Shown here: positions 9,547-17,713 of the stretch, piece after piece
Position numbering within the stretch: position 1 is the stretch's first letter
Layout of the letters: each line of letters opens with the position of its first letter
Source of the DNA: an uncultured Prevotellaceae bacterium
GTDB lineage: Bacteria; Bacteroidota; Bacteroidia; Bacteroidales; Muribaculaceae
NCBI GenBank assembly: GCA_937916085.1
Contig: CALGGO010000100.1
Location: forward strand, 1-37,709
Length of the DNA stretch: 37,709 bases
Direction of reading: 5' to 3'
The notes under the pieces: model-generated
Told to the model about the DNA's origin: nothing
Database searches by the model: none
What the model saw: the letters and a program-made list of their open reading frames with translations, nothing else
Program-made: the position numbers and the translations under genes

Positions 9547-9675
9547 GCGAGCTCGCTAGCGACATAACTGGTGAAACGACATGACCAGCGAGCAAAGCGA
9601 GCGTCAAAACCCGAAAACCTCTGAAAACCTCTAAACTATTTTCATTATATTTTTCTTTTTCTGAAGTTTTATTAT

Positions 9676-9684
9676 TACTTTTGC
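9676..9684 (+). promoter_or_regulatory. Probable -7 box of the third LRR gene
   Basis: TACTTTTGC matches TAnnTTTGC and ends 35 bases before the ATG at 9720. No exact TTTG was found 20 bases upstream, so this is a partial match. Confidence 0.45.
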
Positions 9685-9719
9685 AAGTTGAAACCGAAAG
9701 TAATAACTAAACTACTATA

Positions 9720-11225
9720 ATGAACCGTATTCTCACATTATTAGCCGCTTGTCTCGCTTACATCGCTATGTGGGCAGTGCAGGTCAATTGCACAGCAGGC
9801 AGTTTGTCAACACTGGTTGACGACACCTCAATCACTTCACTAACCATTACCGGCACTATCGATGCGCGCGATTTCAAATTCATCGCCGACAAGCTAAAAA
9901 ACTTGTCGATGCTTAATCTGAGTAACGCCGAAGTGGTTGCCTACAACGACGCTAAGTCGCCAGTATTCATGTCAATAACCAACTACGATGGTAATGCCAT
10001 ACCCCCAACATCACTAATGGGCAATAAACTGCGTAGTGTCGCATTGCCCGAAGGACTGACGAAGATTGAGAAGGCGGCTTTCGCGGGTTGCGAACAACTC
10101 GAATATCTAACACTGCCAAGCACACTTGAGGTGATAGAACCTTACGCTTTCTCGGCGTGCAACAAGCTGAAATCGCTGACTTTGCCAGCCGGACTGCAAG
10201 AACTGGGCGAAGGTGCCTTTTCGCGTTGCAACGAGCTTAAAGTTGTGACTATCAACCCTACAAACTCGTTTACTGTAGGCAAAGACGCTTTCCAAGACTG
10301 CAAGAAGCTCGCTAGCGTGACATTAGGCGACAACGTCACCGCCATAGGGCCTGGCGCCTTCAGCGGATGCACTGCATTGAAATCGCCAAAGATCAACGAG
10401 AGCACCAACCTCACTTCTATCGCCGAGGCTGCCTTTGCCGCTTCGGGTGTTGAGGACATCGCTCTTGACAAGTGCAGCAATCTCACAACCATTGGGATGT
10501 GGGCATTTGCCAACACCCCTCTCCAAAACGTCACTCTGCCCCAGTCATTAGAGTCGCTTGGCGATGGCGCATTCTACTACAACCTCGACATGGAGCAGAT
10601 TGACATCCCCGCTGGCATCACCAGCATCAGCAACTATCTGCTCGCCGGCAACAACGCCATCGACATGGACCAGCCAGTGAAAGACGGTGTCACCAGCATT
10701 GGCGACTATGCCTTCTATAACTGGGACCAAATTAGGGAGTTCATCTTCCCCGAGAGCGTGGAATATGTAGGCACAATGGCGATGGCAGGACAAACAAGCC
10801 TTCAGAAGGTCACCGCTCACCCACTCTACGTGCCCGAGCTTGGCGACAGCGTGTGGGCAGGGGTTGACCAACCAGTAATCCCTTTGGTCACCGACCCCTC
10901 AGTCACCGAGGACTATAAAGCCGCCGAGCAGTGGAAGGAGTTTTTAATCCAGCATGACTCTCCACCCACTAGCATCGACGAGAACCTTGCCGACAACGAC
11001 CTGCAAGTAAAGGCTCACTTCGAGGGGACTTTGCTTGTAGTGAACGCCAACGCTGTTATCGCCAAAGTTTCGATATTCGACATCAACGGAGTGCTGCTGA
11101 GCGCTGCCACACCAGCCAGCGAGCAGGCACAGCTCGACACCGCCAACTTCAACGGCAAGTTCTATATTGTGAACGTGATACTTGATGGCGGCACCCAACG
11201 CTCGTTCAAACTGTTGCGAAAATAA
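9720..11225 (+). CDS. BspA-like leucine-rich-repeat surface protein, third paralogue, without dockerin
   Basis: 501 residues. The signal peptide is MNRILTLLAACLAYIAMWA. The N-terminal block (DDTSITSLTITGTIDARDFK) matches the paralogue at 5434 closely, and BspA-type repeats follow to about residue 410 (KIEKAAFAGCEQLEYLTLPS and others). Here the leucine-rich region runs into ADQWSLF-like sequence (AAEQWKEFL) and then directly into a C-terminal T9SS-like domain of about 75 residues (KVSIFDINGVLL ... GKFYIVNVILDGG ... KLLRK). The dockerin and cohesin-like modules of the two upstream paralogues are missing. That is a module loss or gain, not a frameshift, because the frame is intact. Surface adhesion is the expected role. 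Confidence 0.85.
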   Translation: MNRILTLLAACLAYIAMWAVQVNCTAGSLSTLVDDTSITSLTITGTIDARDFKFIADKLKNLSMLNLSNAEVVAYNDAKSPVFMSITNYDGNAIPPTSLMGNKLRSVALPEGLTKIEKAAFAGCEQLEYLTLPSTLEVIEPYAFSACNKLKSLTLPAGLQELGEGAFSRCNELKVVTINPTNSFTVGKDAFQDCKKLASVTLGDNVTAIGPGAFSGCTALKSPKINESTNLTSIAEAAFAASGVEDIALDKCSNLTTIGMWAFANTPLQNVTLPQSLESLGDGAFYYNLDMEQIDIPAGITSISNYLLAGNNAIDMDQPVKDGVTSIGDYAFYNWDQIREFIFPESVEYVGTMAMAGQTSLQKVTAHPLYVPELGDSVWAGVDQPVIPLVTDPSVTEDYKAAEQWKEFLIQHDSPPTSIDENLADNDLQVKAHFEGTLLVVNANAVIAKVSIFDINGVLLSAATPASEQAQLDTANFNGKFYIVNVILDGGTQRSFKLLRK

Positions 11226-11243
11226 TAGCTTAAGCAAAAAAAC

Positions 11244-11311
11244 AAAGTCATTGCTCTTTGTACTTTATACTTTGTACTTTGTACTTTTTACTTTGTCCTT
11301 TTTACTTTTTT
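11244..11311 (+). repeat. Short tandem TTTGTACTT-type repeat before trmB
   Basis: Roughly six imperfect copies of a 9-10 base unit (ttgtacttt, atactttg, tactttt) run up to the base before the trmB ATG. The run contains no stop in the trmB frame, so the frame appears open to 11258; the repeat is unlikely to be translated. Confidence 0.6.
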
Positions 11312-12082
11312 ATGGGAAAGAACAAACTCAAGAAATTTGCCGATATGGAGACGTTCTCGTGCGTCTTCCAATATCCCTTTGCCAAATTGCAAGAGGCTCC
11401 TTTCCCCATGCGTGGCAAGTGGAACGAGCAATACTTCCATAACGATAACCCCATCGTCCTTGAGCTGGGATGCGGCAAGGGAGAGTATGCCGTGGGGCTT
11501 GGAAAGAAGTTTCCCTGCAAGAACTACATTGGCGTTGACATCAAGGGAGCACGCATGTGGACCGGCGCAAAAATGGTGGAACAGGAAGGCATCAAGAATG
11601 TGGCATTCCTGCGCACCAGCATCGAGTTCATCGACCGTTTCTTCGAGCCGGGCGAGGTTTCTGAGATTTGGATCACCTTCCCCGACCCGCAGATGAAGAA
11701 CGCCAACAAGCGCCTCACCGGCACACGCTTCCTCAACAACTACCGCAAGATTTTGGTGCCTGATGGACTCATCCACCTCAAGACCGACAGCCCATTCCTC
11801 TACACCTACACCCACGAGCTCACTAAGCTCAACAATTTTGTCACCGAGGTTGACACTCCCGACCTCTATGCCAGCGGACTTGCCGACGACATCCTCGAAA
11901 TCAAGACTCACTACGAGCAGCAATGGCTGCAGCGTGGACTTACCATCAAGTACATCAGTTTCCACCTGACACAAGATGGCAACCTGCAAGAGCCTGACAT
12001 AGAAATTGAGCACGACACCTACCGCAGTTACGGCCGCGGCGAGATTCAAATGCCACAGATATTTGACAATAAACAAGAATAA
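11312..12082 (+). CDS. trmB: tRNA (guanine-N7-)-methyltransferase
   Basis: 256 residues. It methylates G46 of tRNA with S-adenosylmethionine. Sequence evidence: the SAM-binding motif VLELGCGKGEYAVGLG, the acidic motif IGVDIKGARMWTGAK, the family signature WITFPDPQMKNANKRLT, and YLKTD-type LKTDSPFLYTYT. The start is placed at ATG 11312 (MGKNKLKKFA), since the longer frame from 11258 would translate a short tandem repeat. Family members start with such a basic stretch. The gap to the downstream Mrp gene is only 13 bases, so the two are likely co-transcribed. Function is assigned with high certainty from the PDP motif. Confidence 0.93.
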   Translation: MGKNKLKKFADMETFSCVFQYPFAKLQEAPFPMRGKWNEQYFHNDNPIVLELGCGKGEYAVGLGKKFPCKNYIGVDIKGARMWTGAKMVEQEGIKNVAFLRTSIEFIDRFFEPGEVSEIWITFPDPQMKNANKRLTGTRFLNNYRKILVPDGLIHLKTDSPFLYTYTHELTKLNNFVTEVDTPDLYASGLADDILEIKTHYEQQWLQRGLTIKYISFHLTQDGNLQEPDIEIEHDTYRSYGRGEIQMPQIFDNKQE

Positions 12083-12095
12083 TAAAACATAATAC

Positions 12096-13202
12096 ATGAC
12101 TGACCTTTATCCATCACTGATTCTTGATACTCTGCGCACGGTGCGTTATCCCGGCACCGGCAAGGACATCGTGACCATGGGCATGGTGGAGGACGACATA
12201 CGCATCAATGGAAACAGCGTCTCGTTCTCGCTAATATTCCCAAAAAAGACCGACCCGTTCATTAAATCGATAGTGAAAGCCTGTGAGGCGGCTATCAACA
12301 CCTATATCAGCCCCGAAGTGGAGATTAAGGGCAACATCGCTGTCAAGACCCCCGACCCCGAGGCAAAACCTAAAGCTGATGAGCCGCTGCCTGGAGTTAA
12401 AAACATCATTGGCGTGTCGAGTGGCAAAGGGGGCGTGGGAAAATCAACAGTGGCGTGTAACCTCGCAGTGGCGCTTGCGCAGCAGGGCTACCGTGTGGGA
12501 TTGCTCGACGCCGACATCTTCGGCCCCTCAATTCCAAAAATGCTGGGTATCGAGGACGAACAACTCTACATGGAGGAGATTGACGGAAAGAAACTTATTG
12601 TGCCTGCCGAGAAATATGGCGTGAAGGTGCTGTCCATTGGTTTTGTCATCAGTAAAGACCAGGCAGTGCTGTGGCGCGGAGCGATGGCAAGCAACGCGCT
12701 CAAGCAGCTCATCACCGAGGCCAACTGGGGCGACCTCGACTATTTCATCATCGATATGCCTCCAGGCACCAGCGACATTCACCTGACTCTGGTTCAGACT
12801 CTTGCCATTACTGGAGCGATAGTTGTCACCACACCGCAAGAGGTGGCACTCGCCGACGCCCGAAAAGGAGTGTCGATGTTCCTGGGCGAACACGTGAACG
12901 TTCCCGTGCTTGGCATCGTAGAGAATATGTCGTGGTTCACGCCTGCCGCGCATCCCGATGAGAAATACTACATCTTCGGGCGCGACGGAGGCAAGAACCT
13001 CGCCGAGAAGCTAAACGTGAAGCTTCTTGGACAAATTCCTCTTGTGGCAACCATCTGCAAGGGCGGCGACGACGGAGTGCCGGTAATTCTCGAGAACTCC
13101 GTTTCGGGAGCGTCGTTCATGAAACTCGCCACCGCCGTGGGCGAAGCAGTTGACCACCGCAACGCCACCCTGCCCCCCACCAAGCGAGTGATAACGCATT
13201 AA
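12096..13202 (+). CDS. apbC: Mrp/ApbC-family P-loop ATPase, iron-sulfur cluster carrier
   Basis: 368 residues. An N-terminal MIP18/DUF59 domain (about 1-85) is followed by a ParA/MinD-type ATPase with a deviant Walker A, SSGKGGVGKSTVACNLA (about 108-124), then GLLDADIFGPSIPKMLG, the Walker B-like IIDMPPGTSD and the VENMSWF motif. Family members bind and transfer [4Fe-4S] clusters to apo-proteins. The CxxC pair found after ENM in the Escherichia coli protein is not seen here (the stretch reads FTPAAHPDEKYYIFG), a variation that needs comparison with other Bacteroidota homologues. It lies directly after trmB and is likely in the same transcript. ATPase assignment is certain; cluster delivery is inferred from the family. 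Confidence 0.88.
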   Translation: MTDLYPSLILDTLRTVRYPGTGKDIVTMGMVEDDIRINGNSVSFSLIFPKKTDPFIKSIVKACEAAINTYISPEVEIKGNIAVKTPDPEAKPKADEPLPGVKNIIGVSSGKGGVGKSTVACNLAVALAQQGYRVGLLDADIFGPSIPKMLGIEDEQLYMEEIDGKKLIVPAEKYGVKVLSIGFVISKDQAVLWRGAMASNALKQLITEANWGDLDYFIIDMPPGTSDIHLTLVQTLAITGAIVVTTPQEVALADARKGVSMFLGEHVNVPVLGIVENMSWFTPAAHPDEKYYIFGRDGGKNLAEKLNVKLLGQIPLVATICKGGDDGVPVILENSVSGASFMKLATAVGEAVDHRNATLPPTKRVITH

Positions 13203-13282
13203 CAAGAGAACAAGAGAACAAGAGAACAAGAAAACAAGAGAACAAGAAAACAAGAGAACAAGAAAACAAGAGAGCAAGAGAA
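13202..13282 (+). repeat. AACAAGAGAACAAGAAA minisatellite
   Basis: About nine copies of the 8-9 base unit AACAAGAG / AACAAGAAA in direct orientation begin at the stop codon of the Mrp-family gene and run to the palindrome at 13296. Purine-rich on the top strand. Such short-period arrays are prone to slippage; there is no coding content. Confidence 0.75.
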
Positions 13283-13293
13283 TCCCAGTCCAG

Positions 13294-13316
13294 TATGTTG
13301 CGTTGTCAACGCAACA
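13294..13316. repeat. Near-perfect palindrome, copy 1 (TGTTGCG type)
   Basis: TGTTGCGTTG (13296-13305), one base, then CAACGCAACA (13307-13316): two 10-bp arms. The same element with one changed pair occurs at 15292-15312. It lies 45 bases before the M48 peptidase start. Confidence 0.7.
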
Positions 13317-13361
13317 AAAAACTATAAAATTATTACTTAACAACTAATAACTCTCACATCT

Positions 13362-14168
13362 ATGAAAAAGATTTTTTTACTCACAGCAATGGTTGCAGTG
13401 CTCCTAAGCGGCTGCAACAAAGTGCCCATCTCAGGGCGCAATCAGTTGAATCTGGTGTCCGATAGCGAAGTGCTACAGTCAAGCCTTGCCTCCTACAAAG
13501 AGTACATCAGCAAAGCTCCTAAATCCACTCAGACGGTGAAGTGCGACCAAGTAACTCGCGTGGGTCGGAAGATTGCCGCAGCTACCGAGTCCTACCTCAA
13601 CTCGCACGGCATGAGCGACCAAGTGAAAAACTTCGCCTGGGAGTTCAACCTCGTTAAAGACAGCCAGCTCAACGCATTCTGTATGCCTGGCGGCAAAATC
13701 GTGGTCTATGAAGGCATTATGAACATCATTGCTAGCGATGACGAACTCGCCGTAGTGCTTGGACACGAGGTGGCTCACGCTGTAGCAAAGCACAGCAATG
13801 AGCGATTGAGCCAGCAGAAGGCTCTGGAATATGGTGGCGCTATCCTTGGCGCTATCACACAAAATGCCAGCCAAGACACCAAAAACATTGCAAATCAAGT
13901 GTTTGGACTGGGTGCAAACTATGGCGTTATGCTCCCCTTCTCTCGCAAGCATGAGATTGAGGCCGACGATATCGGTCTGGTGTTGATGACTATGGCAGGC
14001 TACAACCCCGACTGTGCTCTCACCTTCTGGCAGAAGATGAGCGCAAGCAGCAGCAACACCAAAGCCGAGTTCATGAGCACTCACCCCAGCGACGCCACCC
14101 GCATCGCCAACTTGCAAAGCAAACTGCCAAAGGTTAAGCAAGAGTATGGCTCTTACATCAAGAAATAA
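13362..14168 (+). CDS. M48-family metalloprotease lipoprotein
   Basis: 268 residues. A lipoprotein signal peptide ends in LLSGCNK (Cys about residue 19). The zinc-metalloprotease motif HEVAH is at about 135-139, and the third ligand is the Glu of EIEADDIGL near residue 200; both are intact, so the enzyme should be active. The region PISGRNQLNLV after the lipobox and the overall size match the LoiP/YcaL-like periplasmic M48C peptidases that take part in outer-membrane protein quality control. The substrate here is unknown. It stands alone: a tandem repeat and palindrome lie upstream and an intrinsic terminator downstream. Confidence 0.88.
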   Translation: MKKIFLLTAMVAVLLSGCNKVPISGRNQLNLVSDSEVLQSSLASYKEYISKAPKSTQTVKCDQVTRVGRKIAAATESYLNSHGMSDQVKNFAWEFNLVKDSQLNAFCMPGGKIVVYEGIMNIIASDDELAVVLGHEVAHAVAKHSNERLSQQKALEYGGAILGAITQNASQDTKNIANQVFGLGANYGVMLPFSRKHEIEADDIGLVLMTMAGYNPDCALTFWQKMSASSSNTKAEFMSTHPSDATRIANLQSKLPKVKQEYGSYIKK

Positions 14169-14245
14169 CAACTCTTACTACCAAGAAGTCATCATCCCTG
14201 AAAAGCTCTAAGAAGAAATGACTCTTGAGTGACACCAACAAGAAG

Positions 14246-14284
14246 ATGACGGGTAAATGAATGACATTGCCCGTCATTTTTTTC
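14246..14284 (+). terminator. Intrinsic terminator after the M48 peptidase
   Basis: The stem ATGACGGG (14246-14253) / CCCGTCAT (14270-14277) is perfect and followed by a run of T. It separates the peptidase from the next promoter. Confidence 0.75.
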
Positions 14285-14294
14285 AAAAAATGAT

Positions 14295-14303
14295 GTAACT
14301 TTG
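14295..14303 (+). promoter_or_regulatory. -7 box directly before the hydrolase start
   Basis: TAACTTTGC matches TAnnTTTGC and ends 6 bases before the ATG at 14310, so the transcript would begin at or within a few bases of the start codon. The -33 region lies in the T-run of the preceding terminator and has no clear TTTG. Confidence 0.6.
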
Positions 14304-14309
14304 CATTCC

Positions 14310-15281
14310 ATGAGAAGAAAACACATCAAGAAATTACTGATTTGGAGCCTTGTCGTCACGGCAGTGTTGGCGATAGGGGCTATTGTGGTGTCGAGTTTCT
14401 ATATGCTCAACTTCGCCCTTGAGCCTCTGCGGCGCAGTCATCAGGCGGCGATGGAGCGGTTCTACCAGCGCGAGCCGGCGAGCCTCAAGGTGTGGGTCGA
14501 TTCATTAGAGCGATGCCAAGCCCTGCGCGACACGAGCATCACCATTGATGACCGTGGCAAGCTCTCTGCCCTTTATATCAATGCCGACAGTGCCACCAAC
14601 CGTGTGGCGGTGCTGCTTCATGGCTACAACGACCGCGCCGAGTCGATGCTGCACATCGCCTATATCTACAACCACGAGATGGGTCTCAACGTGCTGCTGC
14701 CGCATTTCTACGGTCACGGCGACAGCGAAGGCGACCACATCGACATGGGGTGGCGCGACCGTCTCGACATGCTGCGGTGGATGCAGGTCGCCAATGACAT
14801 GTTCAAAGACTCAACCGCCACATCGCAGATGGTGGTTCACGGCATCTCGATGGGAGGCTTCACCACAATGTGCATCAGCGGTGAGCAGTGCCCTGCCTAT
14901 GTCAAGTGCTTCGTCGAGGACTGCGGCTACACCAGCGTGTGGGACGAGTTCGGCGGCGAACTTAGAAACCAGTTTGGGCTGCCGTCGTTCCCGCTCATGC
15001 ACCTCACCAGCGCCCTGTGCAAGATGCGTTACGGTTGGGCGTTTGGCGAAGCATCGGCTGTGGAGCAACTCAAAAAATCCACCTTGCCCATGCTATTCAT
15101 CCACGGCGACGAGGACACCTTTGTGCCTTACTCCATGCTCGACCAGCTCTATAATGCCAAGACCACGGGCTATAAAGAGAAATACATCGCCCACGGCACC
15201 GAGCATGCCCGTGCCTACACCGACCACCCCGAGGAATACACCCAGCGAGTGAAAAACTTTGTAACCAAGTTTATAGAATAA
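14310..15281 (+). CDS. Alpha/beta hydrolase, membrane-anchored
   Basis: 323 residues. The frame can be read from a TTG at 14301, but that codon is part of the -7 promoter box, so ATG 14310 is chosen. Residues about 8-33 are a single hydrophobic N-terminal anchor. The hydrolase fold shows VAVLLHGYNDRAES (oxyanion region), the nucleophile elbow GISMGG, the acid in HGDEDTFVPY and the His in HGTEHARAY, so the catalytic triad is complete. The family resembles cell-envelope acyl hydrolases with DUF-type annotation in Bacteroidales; the substrate is unknown. The next gene miaA starts 52 bases after the stop. Confidence 0.85.
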   Translation: MRRKHIKKLLIWSLVVTAVLAIGAIVVSSFYMLNFALEPLRRSHQAAMERFYQREPASLKVWVDSLERCQALRDTSITIDDRGKLSALYINADSATNRVAVLLHGYNDRAESMLHIAYIYNHEMGLNVLLPHFYGHGDSEGDHIDMGWRDRLDMLRWMQVANDMFKDSTATSQMVVHGISMGGFTTMCISGEQCPAYVKCFVEDCGYTSVWDEFGGELRNQFGLPSFPLMHLTSALCKMRYGWAFGEASAVEQLKKSTLPMLFIHGDEDTFVPYSMLDQLYNAKTTGYKEKYIAHGTEHARAYTDHPEEYTQRVKNFVTKFIE

Positions 15282-15289
15282 CGGTTCCG

Positions 15290-15312
15290 TATGTTGCGAT
15301 GCCATCGCAACA
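15290..15312. repeat. Near-perfect palindrome, copy 2 (TGTTGCG type)
   Basis: TGTTGCGATG (15292-15301), one base, CATCGCAACA (15303-15312). It is the same element as 13296-13316, with a compensated change in the arms, and lies 21 bases before miaA. A half copy on the opposite strand (TCGCAACATA) occurs at 27711-27720. Confidence 0.7.
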
Positions 15313-15333
15313 CACAAGACAAAGAACAAGCCC

Positions 15334-16227
15334 ATGCCCACTTTAATCGTCATAACAGGCCCCACAGGAGTGGGAAAGACGGCGGCAGCCATCGAGGTGG
15401 CGCGGCACTTGGGCTGCGACATCATCAACGCCGACTCAAGGCAGGTGTTCCGTGGCATTCCCATCGGCACCGCTGCGCCCACACCCGAGGAGCAGGCTCT
15501 TGTGCGGCACCATTTTGTGCAGTTCAAGGCTCTTGACGAGTACTACAGCGCCTCGCAGTTTGAGGCCGACGTGATGGCGCTGCTGCCTTCGCTCTTCGAG
15601 AAAGGCGACTACGTGGTGATGTGCGGTGGCTCGATGATGTATGTCGATGCCGTGTGCCGTGGCATCGACCCTATCCCCGACATCAGTGACGCGGTGCGAC
15701 AAGCCGTCAAACGGGAGTGGCAAGAGCAAGGCCTCGAACCGCTGCTCGAGGAATTGCGACGCCTCGACCCCGTCTATTATGAGCAAGTCGATAAGCTCAA
15801 CCCCAAACGGGTGGTTCACGCCGTCGAGGTGTGCCGTCAGGCGGGTGTCCCCTACTCCTCGCTGCGCACAGGGCAAGCCAAAGAGCGACCCTTCAACATC
15901 ATCAAAATTGGTCTAAACATCGAGCGCGAAAGGCTTTTTGACCGCATCAACCTCCGTGTCGATGCCATGATAGAGCAAGGGCTAGAAGCCGAGGCGCGCA
16001 GCGTCTATCACCTGCGACACCTCAACTCGCTCAACACCGTGGGTTACAAGGAGATGTTTGCCTATTTCGACGGCACTATGGACCGCCACACCGCCATCGA
16101 GCGCATCAAGAAAAACACCCGCGTCTATGCCAAGAAGCAACTCACCTGGTACAAGCGCGACCCCGACATCACCTGGTGCAGTCCCATCGAGTGCATAAAA
16201 ACGCTATTTGGCAAAAAATGTGATTAA
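15334..16227 (+). CDS. miaA: tRNA dimethylallyltransferase
   Basis: 297 residues. It adds the dimethylallyl group to the N6 of A37 in tRNAs reading UNN codons. The P-loop GPTGVGKT (8-15), the DIINADSRQVFRG motif that contacts A37, the GGSMMYVDA segment and the C-terminal KKNTRVYAKKQLTWYKRDPD are all present and in order; length is typical. It uses DMAPP, a product of the same isoprenoid supply as the polyprenyl synthase at 34635. A palindrome and a short leader separate it from the hydrolase; it may be co-transcribed. No terminator is evident after the stop, only repeated TGTGATT motifs. Confidence 0.95.
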   Translation: MPTLIVITGPTGVGKTAAAIEVARHLGCDIINADSRQVFRGIPIGTAAPTPEEQALVRHHFVQFKALDEYYSASQFEADVMALLPSLFEKGDYVVMCGGSMMYVDAVCRGIDPIPDISDAVRQAVKREWQEQGLEPLLEELRRLDPVYYEQVDKLNPKRVVHAVEVCRQAGVPYSSLRTGQAKERPFNIIKIGLNIERERLFDRINLRVDAMIEQGLEAEARSVYHLRHLNSLNTVGYKEMFAYFDGTMDRHTAIERIKKNTRVYAKKQLTWYKRDPDITWCSPIECIKTLFGKKCD

Positions 16228-16300
16228 AAACCACATTTTTGAGGCGAAAAACGTGATAATAAATCACATTTTTCGACCGAATTATGTGATTTTTGCTTTA
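16215..16300. repeat. Cluster of TGTGAT / ATCACA motifs after miaA
   Basis: Starting in the last codons of miaA there are several imperfect palindromes: AATGTGATTaaaaaCCACATT, then GTGAT-aataa-ATCAC, then AATTATGTGATTTTTGC. The last motif is the reverse complement of the pair at 4013 and 4045. The rest of the gap to 16536 shows no gene and no other clear signal. Confidence 0.5.
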
Positions 16301-16536
16301 TAGATACTCATGCCAAGAGTTTAGCCTCATATATCAAGAGACACAATCCACTAAAGGCATTTAGGGCAAGCCTGTCACATCCACGCAACAACAATGGGCT
16401 TATCGGCTTCCCTTTGTCCGCCTTTAAGGCATTGCCTAAACTATTGCAATAACGACAGAAAAGCATCATGACAACAGCATAAAATCCAAAAAAAACATGA
16501 TTTTCATGGATTCAATTCCACAAAAATCAATATTTT

Positions 16537-16568
16537 TTTGGAGTTTGCCAAAAAATATTCTATCTTTG
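16537..16568 (+). promoter_or_regulatory. Promoter of the first AAA ATPase gene
   Basis: TTTG (16537-16540), 20 bases, TATCTTTG (16561-16568) is a full consensus match, placing the transcript start about 20 bases before the ATG at 16592. It also argues against the longer frame that starts at 16538 inside the promoter. Confidence 0.8.
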
Positions 16569-16591
16569 CCAACAAAAACATTAACTGTCAC

Positions 16592-17713
16592 ATGATTGAC
16601 CGAAGCATAGAAAAAGACATTGAAAAACGCCTCTTTAAGGGCAAAGCCATTGTGGTAATGGGTGCTAGGCAAGTGGGTAAAACCACGTTGCTCAAAAAAC
16701 TTTTTTCCACAGGCAACGATATTATGTGGCTTAACGGAGACCAAAGTTCCACTAGAGCTCTTTTCGAGAACATATCATTGACTAGAATCAAACCTATTAT
16801 TGGAAACTCTAAAATACTCATTATCGACGAAGCGCAAAGAATTAAAGACATTGGCATAAAACTAAAAATCATAATTGATGGAATGCCCGAATTGCAAGTC
16901 ATCGCCACTGGCAGCTCATCGTTTGATCTTGCCAACAAAATCAATGAGCCTCTCACAGGACGCAAATGGGAATATAATTTGTTCCCCTTGAGTTTCAACG
17001 AATTGGCTAAATCCACAAATGTCATGGAAGAGATGCTGTCATTACCCCAGCGTCTCGTTTACGGCAGTTTCCCCGAAGTCATAAACAATGTCAATGACGA
17101 ACAGAGAACTCTCATAGACTTGACTGACAGCTACCTCTACAAGGACATTCTGGAATTTGACAATATTCATAAGCCCGACAAATTAGTAAACCTTTTACAA
17201 GCAATTGCCTATCAGATAGGCAGCGAAGTGTCTTATACCGAACTCTCGCAACTCACAGGTATAGATGTGAAAACTGTGGATAAATACCTCACTATACTCG
17301 AGCAAGCTTATATCATATTTAGACTTAGGTCTTTCAGCCGCAATTTGCGTAACGAGCTAAAAAACAGTCGCAAAATTTACTTCTACGACAATGGCATCAG
17401 AAACGCGGCAATTCGCGATTTCGCACCTGCCGAAGTAAGAGGCGACGTAGGTGCATTATTTGAGAATTATATCATCTCGGAACGAATAAAGCGCAAACAT
17501 TACACTGGAGATTACTCCATCAGTCGTTTTTGGCGCACAACCACCCAACAAGAGATTGACTACATCGAGGAGAAAGATGGCACGATTAAAGCCTTCGAAA
17601 TAAAATGGAACCCTAATCGCAAGGCAAAATTGCCTCTATCATTCAAAAATGCTTATCAAAATGTGGAGTTCCATGTAATCAACCGTGACAACTTTTATGA
17701 ATTTTTGATTTAG
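16592..17713 (+). CDS. AAA ATPase with DUF4143 domain
   Basis: 373 residues from the ATG at 16592; the upstream start at 16538 lies within the promoter. The AAA_14-type domain shows Walker A GARQVGKT (24-31) and Walker B ILIIDEAQRI, with the sensor-like ATGSSSFDLANK. The C-terminal DUF4143 domain has the typical ending FWRTTTQQEIDYIEE ... AFEIKW, which resembles PD-(D/E)XK nuclease-fold cores (D, E-x-K). The family is abundant and variable in Bacteroidales; the cellular role is not established. The stop codon TAG is formed by a mobile element: without the insertion the same position would read TAA, so the protein is unchanged. A second, unlike relative lies at 19274. Confidence 0.82.
   Translation: MIDRSIEKDIEKRLFKGKAIVVMGARQVGKTTLLKKLFSTGNDIMWLNGDQSSTRALFENISLTRIKPIIGNSKILIIDEAQRIKDIGIKLKIIIDGMPELQVIATGSSSFDLANKINEPLTGRKWEYNLFPLSFNELAKSTNVMEEMLSLPQRLVYGSFPEVINNVNDEQRTLIDLTDSYLYKDILEFDNIHKPDKLVNLLQAIAYQIGSEVSYTELSQLTGIDVKTVDKYLTILEQAYIIFRLRSFSRNLRNELKNSRKIYFYDNGIRNAAIRDFAPAEVRGDVGALFENYIISERIKRKHYTGDYSISRFWRTTTQQEIDYIEEKDGTIKAFEIKWNPNRKAKLPLSFKNAYQNVEFHVINRDNFYEFLI

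Noticed and set aside
11288..12097. 269-codon open frame antisense to trmB
   Set aside because: Complete overlap with a certain gene; Val/Leu/Glu-rich shadow with no motif or promoter.
13202..13282. CRISPR-like repeated array
   Set aside because: Units are 8-9 bases with no unique spacers and no cas genes in the window; it is a minisatellite.
13479..14171. 230-codon open frame antisense to the M48 peptidase
   Set aside because: Shadow frame; the plus-strand gene has an intact HEVAH motif and lipobox.
14545..15252. 235-codon Thr/Ser/Cys-rich frame inside the hydrolase gene
   Set aside because: Low-complexity product of the +1 frame of a GC-rich gene; the real frame has a full catalytic triad.
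16538..16591. Upstream start of the first AAA ATPase
   Set aside because: These bases include the -33 and -7 promoter boxes, so they precede the transcript.
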